From contig NC_091143.1 in NCBI RefSeq assembly GCF_041381155.1, positions 22,843,695 to 22,907,694 of the forward strand: a stretch of 64,000 nt of DNA, given 5' to 3'. The notes beneath the pieces are model-generated. The model worked only from the letters and a program-made list of their open reading frames with translations, did not search any database and was not told where the DNA came from. The translations under genes were made by a program, and so were the position numbers. How positions within the stretch are numbered: position 1 is the first letter of the stretch; every line of letters begins with the position of its first letter. Source of the DNA: Argopecten irradians (Eukaryota; Mollusca; Bivalvia; Pectinida; Pectinidae). Positions 11,905 through 23,600 of the stretch are shown here, one piece after another.

Positions 11905-12345
11905 GTTTAACAATATTAGTTTGGGTAATTAAGATTAATTTGATTATTTTTTATGTTATGGAATATTAAAGATGCTCCATCGCAGACAGATCATAAATTA
12001 TATACATCATTTGAACAATAGTTGGTGTTTTAATCATATATATGTAACACAAAAAATATAATTTTTTGCTTTTGGTGCGTACACAATCAGTACTTCATTC
12101 CTTATAGGAAAAGTGCCACAGAATTGTTTCAGGATGCAATTTATTATTTTTAATATTTTTGAAGTAAAATGAGAAAATCAAATTTTTCAATGGAGGTAAT
12201 AGTGTAAAGTGAATAAATTTCGTAACTGAAAAAAAATACTCCTTCTTCTGTTTTTAATAGTGAAAAAATACCATTTGTCAGCGATGGAGTATCTTTAACA
12301 CAAAAATGAATTTTATTTTCTTCATTGCGGCGGTCCGCGATTTAA
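11905..12345 (+). mobile_element. Hairpin-ended element copy B, split by a MITE
   Basis: AAGATTAATTTGATTATTTT and ATGTTATGGAATA before 11966 match the family's arm, and TAACACAAAAATGA continues it after 12298. The intervening 333 bp is MITE copy 2. The right hairpin arm is much decayed. Confidence 0.65.
11966..12298 (-). mobile_element. MITE copy 2, nested in a hairpin element
   Basis: Begins TTAAAGATGCTCCATCGC and ends GCGATGGAGTATCTTTAA. Its interior matches copy 1 in the opposite orientation. It sits inside the TATAACACAAAAA word of hairpin copy B, so it inserted later. Confidence 0.85.
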
Positions 12346-14994
12346 AATGTTTCAAGTAAATCCTCAATTAGAGAATTACATTTGGATATATTGTAGTTAA
12401 ATTTTCATAAATTTAAGCACAAAAAGTGTGGGTTTTTTTTTGTAAGATCATGCCGGTAGATAAATGTGTGTTTATCAGATTATTCGGATAGCCGTGGGTT
12501 GCAGTCTACACATCCTTTACATAACCATCACACGACTCGTACTATCACCTATATTTTATCTGATCTCTAGGCCAGTAGGCCGTTCTACATGATTGCCTTT
12601 GTGTTAACCATCCATCGTAATTCAGTGTTACATTACCTCTGGCTATAGCGGTCTTTTTACTTCTTACTGAACTTTGCTTCCTTCAGCCAAATCTTTATCT
12701 ATATGAAAAATAACCTCGTACATATTTTAGAACATATTTATATATTTCTGTTGCTAAAAATCCAGCTATTTCCAAGATTTTTTTCAATACTGTACTATAT
12801 CCACGTATCTGGTGTGAAAACATAACATAAACATAGAGTCCCGATCAAAATTGAAAATCTATTTTTATTTTGAGATTCCTGAAAACGTCTTAAGCTCAAC
12901 TCGAGTAAACCACCACACAAATGTGGGCCAAACATGTCAATTCTCCTCAAAATCTAGGTAATTTTCAATCGTTACATGGAACTATGTCACATCTTGTAAA
13001 TTAACATACACATCAAGGTCAATGGACCAGATATTTTGATTCACAAATGTCTCGATTTTTAAACTAAGTGTTAGAAGTTGACGCATTTGAAATATTTAGT
13101 ATATTCCTGATTCAATTGTTATGGAGAGAGTGTTTAGTTAGCGTTATAACCATCCAAAAAATGCATAAATCAGGTGATTTTTTTTTAGTTTTTTAGTTTA
13201 TTTTTGATAGTTGTCAGCTAAGAAATGAATAACGGAGCACAATCATTAACAAACTTTACAAACTCTTTTTACTGATGTTTTTCAGATACATCTATAGAAA
13301 AAAAGAGAGTTTTTAAAGATGCGCTCTATGCTTTCTAGAATTATGTAAAACTTGAAAAAAAACCAATCAATCTTCATGTTCATAGTCAATGTTTAGGATG
13401 ATTATCATAGCGACGCAGCTGTGAAGATACAATCATCATACCTATATATTTTATCGATGATGAAATCGATATTTCAAATTTAACCTAATAACAGGTTTAA
13501 AACAAACTGTGCAATAATGTCATATTCCTTTTTCAATTACCATACAACTCCAGGTCAAATTTGGCCAAAACATGATAGCAATTATAATTATTTTTATCCA
13601 AACTCTTCCTCAATCGAAAAAAAGTTTTATCTGAAAATTTTAACAATTGAAGATAACCTTGACCTGAAAACTTATTAAAACCACAAATGATAAATACAAT
13701 CAAAATCTATTTTTAACAATTTTATTGCAATTCATGCATGATCAGTAAGTATTATTTTGTGATTTCGAAACTACTTCTTTTAATCGTGAATAATTTCTAA
13801 TACAAGTGTTAGTTTATAGATTTTAGAGACATTACTTTAAATCATTTGGTTGAGGTATAATCCAGCGTGATTGTTGTTATAAAGTCAGAATCAGTCAGAC
13901 ATGCCGGGTGTATATAGTAAATAAGCACGTCTGGTTATCGATTGGAACAGGTCATTCACCTCGCCCCTTTAACACCAGGTATGTAGGGACCCTAAGGAGG
14001 TCAATGTCCTAGGTCAACGTCCATATAGGCTGTTATTTTCATAGCAAATTTGATTTATTGCCATGGAAATGAATGTACACTTTATATAGGATAACATAAT
14101 ATATCTAATATAGGTGTTATGCCATTTATTCGATGAAATAGGAAAACCTCATACAGAATGCTCTATTTACAATTGTTCACGAATCTCAATTGATAACATT
14201 GAACATTGTGGTAAAAATTATTGATAACGCTAGATACCTATATTTTTGTTAGTGTAACATCAAAAACATATGTACCTAGCAAAGATATCTCTAACGTAGC
14301 AGTTATATAATTGATGCATGTCCGTAATACGCTTGGTATCACTAGTGCCCGATATGTTTATATTTGTTTGTGTAATATTAGAGACTGCATGCAGACATAA
14401 AGCCTACATTTGTGTTGCATGTCAGCAACACCGCTTGGTAACGTCAGTGCTCGAGACTTATGTGTGTGTAACATCAGAGATTGTATGCGGACATAAAACA
14501 AATCTCATTCTCTTTGTGTATCTCTGATCTAACCGTCAGATCGCGTTATAGACCAATAGTAACATGCATGCCTACACCATGACTACGTCAATGACCTCTT
14601 CTCTCAATATGTACAGTGGGGATACTATAACCACTTCATTAAATGTAAGAGTAAACTCGACTCCATTCCCCTCAATATCAAACATCATCTCTTAATTTTG
14701 GCAAGGGGAAATTATATTGTATTTGAATTCTGAAGATAAAACTAAGAAGATAGAAACTAATGCAGTCTAAAGCGATGACTTAAAAGCAAAAATTAATTTA
14801 ACTGCCATAAAACGATTCTATACGTCAGAAATCCACACAATGCGATATCATGACATCACTATGACTGTCTTTAATACCCAATGTCCAGATTATATCATAC
14901 ATAAGTACAGACCAATACTTATATAACTATGACTTAGAAACAAGACTAGTATCCTATGTGTTACCCTATTTATTATGATCCGAATACCCCTATC
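12346..14994. other. Intergenic stretch, no gene seen
   Basis: AT-rich sequence without supported exons. The 69-codon frame at 14318-14527 shows no recognisable protein. Confidence 0.45.
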
Positions 14995-15007
14995 CCCCAT
15001 GTGTAAT

Positions 15008-18000
15008 TTAGTATTCCTTTGAAAGTGTAAGGGCCCGATCCCCCGTGTCTGTATCCTTTGACAGACACCCCTGTATGCCATTGACAGAGACCCATCCCCT
15101 GTGTCTGTATGCCTTTGACAGAGACTCCATCCCCCGTGTCTGTATGCCTGTGACAGAGACTCCATCCCCCGTGTCTGTATGCCTGTGACAGAGACTCCAT
15201 CCCCCGTGTCTGTATGCCTGTGACAGAGACTCCATCCCCCGTGTCTGTATGCCTGTGACAGAGACTCCATCCCCCGTGTCTGTATGCCTGTGACAGAGAC
15301 TCCATCCCCCGTGTCTGTATGCCTGTGACAGAGACTCCATCCCCTGTGTCTGTATGCCTGTGACAGAGACTCCATCCCCCGTGTCTGTATGCCTGTGACA
15401 GAGACTCCATCCCCTGTGTCTGTATGCCTGTGACAGAGACTCTCCATCCCCTGTGTCTGTATGCCTGTGACAGAGACTCCATCCCCTGTGTCTGTATGCC
15501 TGTGACAGAGACTCCATCCCCCGTGTCTGTATGCCTGTGACAGAGACTCCATCCCCTGTGTCTGTATGCCTGTGACAGAGACTCCATCCCCCGTGTCTGT
15601 ATGCCTGTGACAGAGACTCCATCCCCCGTGTCTGTATGCCTGTGACAGAGACTCCATCCCCTGTGTCTGTATGCCTGTGACAGAGACTCCATCCCCTGTG
15701 TCTGTATGCCTGTGACAGAGACTCCATCCCCCGTGTCTGTATGCCTGTGACAGAGATTCCATCCCTCGTGTCTGTATGCCTTAGACAGAGACTCCATCCC
15801 CTGTGTCTGTATGCCTGTGACAGAGATTCCATCCCCCGTGTCTGTATGCCTGTGACAGAGACTCCATCCCCCGTGTCTGTATGCCTGTGACAGAGACTCC
15901 ATCCCCCGTGTCTGTATGCCTGTGACAGAGACTCATCACCCCCGTGTCTGTATGCCTGTGACAGAGACTCCATCCCCCGTGTCTGTATGCCTGTGACAGA
16001 GACTCCATCCCCTGTGTCTGTATGCCTGTGACAGAGACTCCATCCCCCGTGTCTGTATGCCTGTGACAGAGACTCCATCCCCTGTGTCTGTATGCCTGTG
16101 ACAGAGACTCCATCCCCCTGTGTCTGTATGCCTGTGACAGAGACTCCATCCCCTGTGTCTGTATGCCTGTGACAGAGACTCCATCCCCTGTGTCTGTATG
16201 CCTGTGACAGAGACTCCATCCCCCGTGTCTGTATGCCTGTGACAGAGACTCCATCCCCGTGTCTGTATGCCTGTGACAGAGACTCCATCCCCCGTGTCTG
16301 TATGCCTGTGACAGAGACTCCATCCCCCTGTGTCTGTATGCCTGTGACAGAGACTCCATCCCCTGTGTCTGTATGCCTTTGACAGAGACTCCATCCCCTG
16401 TGTCTGTATGCCTGTGACAGAGACTCCATCCCCTGTGTCTGTATGCCTGTGACAGAGACTCCATCCCCCGTGTCTGTATGCCTGTGACAGAGACTCCATC
16501 CCCCGTGTCTGTATGCCTGTGACAGAGACTCCATCCCCTCGTGTCTGTATGCCTGTGACAGAGACTCCATCCCCCGTGTCTGTATGCCTGTGACAGAGAC
16601 TCCATCCCCCTGTGTCTGTATGCCTGTGACAGAGACTCCATCCCCCGTGTCTGTATGCCTGTGACAGAGACTCCATCCCCTGTGTCTGTATGCCTGTGAC
16701 AGAGACTCCATCCCCTGTGTCTGTATGCCTGTGACAGAGACTCCATCCCCTGTGTCTGTATGCCTGTGACAGAGACTCCATCCCCTGTGTCTGTATGCCT
16801 GTGACAGAGACTCCATCCCCTGTGTCTGTATGCCTGTGACAGAGACTCCATCCCTCGTGTCTGTATGCCTTAGACAGAGACTCCATCCCCTGTGTCTGTA
16901 TGCCTTTGACAGAGACTCCATTCCCCTGTGTCTGTATGCCTGTGACAGAGACTCCATCCCCTGTGTATGTATGCCTTGACAGAGACTCCATCCCCCCTGT
17001 GCCTGTATGCCTGTGACAGAGACTCCATCCCCTGTGTCTGTATGCCTGTGACTGAGACTCCATCCCCCTTGTGTCTGTATGCCTGTGACAGAGACTCCAT
17101 CCCCCGTGTCTGTATGCCTGTGACAGAGACTCCATCCCCTGTGTATGTATGCCTGTTGACAGAGACTCCATCCCCTGTGTCTGTATGCCTGTGACAGAGA
17201 CTCCATCCCCTGTGTCTGTATGCCTGTGACAGAGACCCCATCCCCTGTGTCTGTATGCCTTTGACAGAGACTCCATCCCTGTGTCTGTATGCCTGTGACA
17301 GAGACTCCATCCCCTGTGTATGTATGCCTGTGACAGAGACTCCATCCCCTGTGTCTGTATGCCTTTGACAGAGACCCCATCCCCTGTGTCTGTATGCCTT
17401 TTACAGAGACCCCATCCCCCTGTGTCTGTATGCCTTTGACAGAGACCCCATCCCCTGTGTGTACATGTATGTATGCCTGTGACAAGAGACCTCCATCCCC
17501 TGTGTATGTATGCCTTTGACAGAGACCCCATCCCCTGTGTCTGTATGCCTTTGACAGAGACCCCATCCCCCGTGTCTGTATGCCTTTGACAGAGACTCCA
17601 TCCCCTGTGTATGTATGCCTTTGACAGAGACCTCCATCCCCTGTGTCTGTATGCCTTTGACAGAGACTCCATCCCCTGTGTCTGTATGCCTGTGACAGAG
17701 ACTCATCCCCTGTGTCTGTATGCCTGTGACAGAGACTCCATCCCCTGTGTCTGTATGCCTTTGACAGAGACCCCATCTCCTGTGTCTGTATGCCTTTGAC
17801 AGAGACCCCATCCCCTGTGTCTGTATGCCTGTGACAGAGACCCATCCCTGTGTCTGTATGCCTTTGACAGAGACTCCATCTCCTGTGTATGTATGCCTTG
17901 ACAGAGACCCCATGTATGCCTTTGACATGCCTGTGTATGTATGCCTTTGAAAGACCCCATCCCCATGTCTGTATGCCTTTGACATGACACCCCATCTCCT

Positions 18001-18600
18001 GTGTATGTATGCCTTTGACAGAGACCCCACCCCCTATTCTTGTTTGTCTTTGACAGAGACGTCATCCCCTGTGTATGTATGCCTATGACAGTAACCCAAT
18101 CTTCTGTGTCTGTATGCCTATTACAAAGACCCCATCTCCCGTGTCTGTATGTCTTTGACAGAGACCACTCCTGTTTCCTTTGACAGAACCCCATCTCCTG
18201 TGTATGTATGCCTTTGACAGAGACCCATCTCAAGTGTATGCATGCCTTTGACAGTGAGACCCATCTCCTGTGTCTGTATGCCTTTGACAGAGACCCCATC
18301 TCCTGTTTGTATGACAGAGACCCCATCCCCAATGTCTGTATGCCTTTTGACTTGACCATCTTTGTGTATGTATGCCTTTGACAGAGACCCCATCCTGTTT
18401 GTATGCCTGCTGATCCATCTTTTGTATGTATGACAGAACCCACTCTGCTGTTTCTATACATATGACAGAGACCCCATCCCCCATGTCTGTATGCCTTTGA
18501 CATTGACCATCCCCTGTGTATGTATGCCTTTGACAGTGACCATCCCCTGTATATATATGCCTTTGACAGAGACCCCATCTTCTGTGTACTCCTTGCGTGA
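15008..18600. repeat. 35-bp minisatellite array, about 100 copies
   Basis: The unit is CCATCCCC(C/T)GTGTCTG followed by TATGCCTGTGACAGAGACT. Units are very uniform from about 15.1 to 16.9 kb and increasingly varied to the right, where CCTTTGACAG and TGTATGTATG variants and indels appear. Because 35 is not a multiple of 3, the minus strand reads as a 35-residue repeat over three units. The unit lacks stops in all three minus frames, which creates open frames up to 995 codons. These have no sensible start, domain or splice context and are not called genes. Confidence 0.95.
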
Positions 18601-18639
18601 GAGTTATCGAGTCTATCCCATCTGGTGTTGTATGTGTCC

Positions 18640-20584
18640 ATTGATTACTGTTTACATCAGGTAACCCTCGTAATGTATATATACCGTGCTGGGACATAAT
18701 AAAAACTGGACCTGGAGTGTGGTGTTTCATACACGTCGATAATCAACAATTGTTTGTGGTATCATATGATAATGATTACACGTATAAATCCAAGGTGTGT
18801 TTTCATATTTACTTACAATTTGTATAATAATTGTTACCTGATATATTAATAGCAAAACTGAACCAATCTATACATTATCATTTAATACTATGTGTATATT
18901 GATATATAATTAATCCAATAATTAAAAATCATTGCAGAAAAAAAAAATCACGAAATCAGGACTTTGAATAATGAATACAAATTGGAGAGTCATTTAATTG
19001 CGGTTAATGAACTTAATGATGAATTTTGATTTTCAGACAATGTTTTGTATTAACTACGCCGGCTATTTATAGTTTTAAAATATATTTTCAAAATTTGTAC
19101 AAAAAAAAAAAAAAAAAAAGTAGAAGAAGAAAAAACTTCTTAAAACAATTGAAACCAATACGTATTTAATATGTATAAAAGTTTTGTTCAAAATACCTCA
19201 CATAATACAGTATATGACACCTCTAGCATCAAGGCTTACCGAAATCTTTCAATCACAGAATCGTGATAATACATGTAAAGAAACATGTCAGTATTGTGGA
19301 ATAGGTTTAAATGCTCATTCCCCATATCATACGTGACAAATAGCGAAATTCATGATTAATACTTGTGTTTGTTTGTCAATAATTTTGGAATTTAATTCAT
19401 TGCAATGCTTTAGAAGTTATCATTTTTATAACAGTGTAGACTGTTTATTTGTAAATTGTATTGATATTGGCAATTCATGTGCAACTATCTATTTATCTTA
19501 AATGACTTTGGGAAATTATAAAGTGAAAAATGACTTCAGCAATAAATGTGTTTAAAATCAAATTAAAGTTAGTTATCAGAGTAAATGTTTATTGTTGAAT
19601 GTTATTTCCTTTATGTAATCTTCACATTTAGAGGAAACAAAGAGAATAATAATGATTACTTTTCAAAATTATTCTTTGTACAACATTTGACAACTTGTCT
19701 TCATAGTACTCAATTGGTGTTTTAATAATGAAATAGAGAAATTAATTTAGTGATGAATATGTAAAATAAAAAGCAAACCTTTTTGTAGTAACAAACATGT
19801 ACACTTCTCCTGTTATTTGTCGTTATGCAAGTACCTACATGTGGTACTAAGAATTGAAAGTTCGTATTAGGTCCGTTAGTATTTCCTCTTTTAACCAAAA
19901 TAGATAGTAGACTTTCGCAAGAGAATTTATACACATACAGTAATTTCTTTTACTGTTAATAAAACGACATCAATTACAACAAAATCAAGTATATAAGCAA
20001 TTTATTTCGGTTGTTACAAAATAGAACGCACAGCGGTTTACATGATGACATTTCGAGATTTTCTACACAAAGGGAAACCAAAGATGTAAATTACAAAATG
20101 TACTCACATAGTCATTCCATTCTGATTTCACTAAGAGTCGTTAGAGAGTATAACAAGTACCACTCTTAGTATGTAGACGGGTATAGTTTAATTACTTCAG
20201 CGCGTACTAACATTTTTAGTTTGCTATTTGTTTTCTAAACATTCCATCAGATTATTTCTCTCATTTCATGTTTCACGGTTTTTGGTTTTGTGATATCATC
20301 CACATTTAGCAGTATGTAAGACTTGTTTCAAAGTATCCTGATATAGAACGGAATATGTTGTGTACTTGTTAGTCTTTCGTCTGTTAACTGTTTAGGATGC
20401 TAATTAGCACCAGTCCCCTTACACTACTTATTGAGTCGTTTGTGATAAGGTTACTGCAGAAGTCTGTCTTTGATACTGACGACTTATACGTTAACGTTTT
20501 CTTTCAGCCATATGCTGCAAAACAACGAAGGCGTCACATGACATAACAAAGGTCTAGATTCTTGAGTCTGAGGTTATTCTCTTT
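18640..20584. other. AT-rich stretch with possible 3' UTR of the ankyrin gene
   Basis: No exon is seen left of 20585. A 19-20-base poly(A) run lies near 19100. AATAAA on the minus strand at 20001-20006 could be the poly(A) signal of the ankyrin gene, giving a 3' UTR of about 580 nt. Confidence 0.4.
20001..20006 (-). promoter_or_regulatory. Possible poly(A) signal of the ankyrin gene
   Basis: AATAAA on the minus strand about 580 nt past the proposed stop at 20585-20587. No closer signal was noticed. Position is the only support. Confidence 0.35.
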
Positions 20585-20650
20585 TCACACCTTTCCAAAC
20601 TTTTCAAAGTTACTGACATCAGGAGTGGCCCTGGGCGACAGCAAGTCGTT
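20585..20650 (-). CDS. Ankyrin gene exon 11 (last)
   Basis: An AG acceptor (CCCTAG at 20651-20656) opens in phase 0 into 21 codons, NDLLSPRATPDV then SNFEKFGKV, and a TGA stop. The phase agrees with the donor of exon 10. The exon is short, so confidence rests on splice fit and coding-like composition. Confidence 0.6.
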   Translation of the reverse strand, partial: NDLLSPRATPDVSNFEKFGKV

Positions 20651-23600
20651 CTAGGGATTACAATAATAATCAAATTAGTCTCATTAATGAAAAATTCCTA
20701 TAAATATATCAAATTTATGGAATATGAACTTTTATATACATATTCAAATATCTAGTACAGTTCATTACTTTTAAATTTACATACTCTATACTTTTAAATT
20801 TACATACTCTATATATTAATTATATAGTGAAACTTTGAATTAACAAATGACGCGAGTGTTAATTTTATCTAAAATAAAGCTACATATAGGTATACTAAGA
20901 AGCCTTTCTTTAATATATGTAACCAAAGATGGATGTCTAACTGTAAATACATATAATATCTTATATCATAAGAAAAACGAGGGGTTTGAGCAAATAAAAC
21001 TATTATCATTACTTTGAAATGATGTAGATATGGTTCTATCCGTCTGTGAACCCAATACTTATCCTATTATCGTCAGCCTGTAACTGGTCTAGATAACTCA
21101 ATACTTACCCTATTATCGTCAGCCTGTAACTGGTCTAGATAACTCAATACTTACCCTATTATCGTCAGCCTGTAACTGGTCTATATAACTCAATACTTAC
21201 CCTATTATCGTCAGCCTTAACTTGTCTAGATAACTCATACTTACCCTATTATCGTCAGCCTGTAACTGGTCTAGATAACTCAATACTTACCCTATTATCG
21301 TCAGCCTGTAACTGGTCTAGATAACTCAATAACTACTTACCCTATTATCGTCAGCCTGTAACTGGTCTAGATAACTCAATACTTACCCTATTATCGTCAG
21401 CCTGTAACTGGTCTAGATAACTCAATACTTACCCTATTATCGTCAGCCTGTAACTGGTCTAGATAACTCAATACTTTACCCTATTATCGTATGTATCGTC
21501 ACGTCAGCCTGTAACTGGTCTAGATAACTCAATACTTACCCTATTATCGTCAGCCTGTAACTGGTCTAGATAACTCAATACTTACCCTATTATCGTCAGC
21601 CTGTAACTGGTCTAGATAACTCAATACTTACCCTATTATCGTCAGCCTGTAACTGGTCTAGATAACTCAATACTTACCCTATTATCGTCAGCCTGTAACT
21701 GGTCTAGATAATCTAATACCCGTGTTCTCTTCAACTGTCCCGCTTTCTCTCTGAATGACGTCACAGTGTGGTGACATTGACCCGTGACACATGCAGTGCT
21801 GTTGGGGTCACACTTCTGATACTGTGGATGATAAAACGGTAACATTAACGACTATTGTACACATGTTTGACATATTAACGACCACTTTACACGTGTCTGA
21901 CATATTAACGACCATTGTACACGTGTTGGACATATTAACGATCATTGTACATGTGTTCGACATAATAACGACCATTGTGCACGTGTTTGACCATTGTTCA
22001 TGTACACGTGTTTGACATATTAATGACCATTTTACACGTGTTTGACATATTAACGGCCATTGTACACGTGTTCGACATATTAACGACCATTATACACGTG
22101 TTTGATATATTAACGACCAATGTACACGTGTTTGACATATTATCGACCACATTACACGTGTTTGACATACTAACGACCATTGTGCACGTGTTTGACCATT
22201 GTTCATGTACACGTGTTTGATATATTGACGACCATTGTACACGTGTTTGACATATTAACGACCATTGTACACGTGTTTGACATATTAACGACCATTATAC
22301 ACGTGTTTGACATATTAACGACCATTGTACACGTGTTTGACATATTATCGACCATTGTACACGTGTTTGACATATTAACGACCATTGTACACTTGTTTGA
22401 CATATTCACGACCAATGTACACACGTTTGACATATTCACGACCATTGTACACGTGTTTGACATATTAACGACCATTGTACACGTGTTTGACATATAACAC
22501 CATTTACACGTGTTTGACATATTACGACCATTGTACACGTGTTTGACATATTAACGACCATTGTACACGTGTTTGACATATTAACGACCATTGTACACGT
22601 GTTTGACATATTAACGACCATTGTACACGTGTTTGACATATTAACGACCATTTACACGTGTTTGACATATTAACGACCATTGTACACGTGTTTGACATAT
22701 TAACGACCATTATACACGTGTTTGACATATTAACGACCATTGTACACGTGTTTGACATATTAACGACCATTGTACACGTGTTTGACATATTAACGACCAT
22801 TGTACACGTGTTTGACATATTAACGACCATTGTACACGTGTTTGACATATTAACAACCATTATACACGTGTTTGACATATTCAACGACCATTGTACACGT
22901 GTTTGACATATTAACGACCATTGTACACGTGTTTGACATATTAACAACCATTATACACGTGTTTGACATATCAACGACCATTATACACGTGTTTGACATA
23001 TTAACGACCATTGTACACGTGTTTGACATATTAACGACCATTATACACGTGTTTGACATATCAACGACCATTGTACACGTGTTTGACATATTAACGACCA
23101 TTGTACACGCGTTTGACATATTAACAACCATTATACACGTGTTTGACATATCAACGACCATTGTACACGTGTTTGACATATTAACGACCATTGTACACGT
23201 GTTTGACATATTAACGACCATTGTACACGCGTTTGACATATTAACAACCATTATACACGTGTTTGACATATTCAACGACCATTGTACACGTGTTTGACAT
23301 ATTAACGACCATTGTACACGCGTTTGACATATTAACAACCATTTACACGTGTTTGACATATCAACGACCATTATACACGTGTTTGACATATCAACGACCA
23401 TTGTACACGTGTTTGACATATTAACGACCATTGTACACGCGTTTGACATATTAACAACCATTATACACGTGTTTTGACATACGTGTTTGAATATCAACGA
23501 CCATTGTACACGTGTTTGACATATTAACGACCATTGTACACGCGTTTGACATATTAACAACCATTATACACGTGTTTGACATATCAACGACCATTGTACA

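Noticed and set aside
14890-18730. Very long minus-strand frames (up to 995 codons) over the 35-bp array
   Set aside because: All are translations of a stop-free minisatellite unit in every frame; there is no domain, start context or splice structure.
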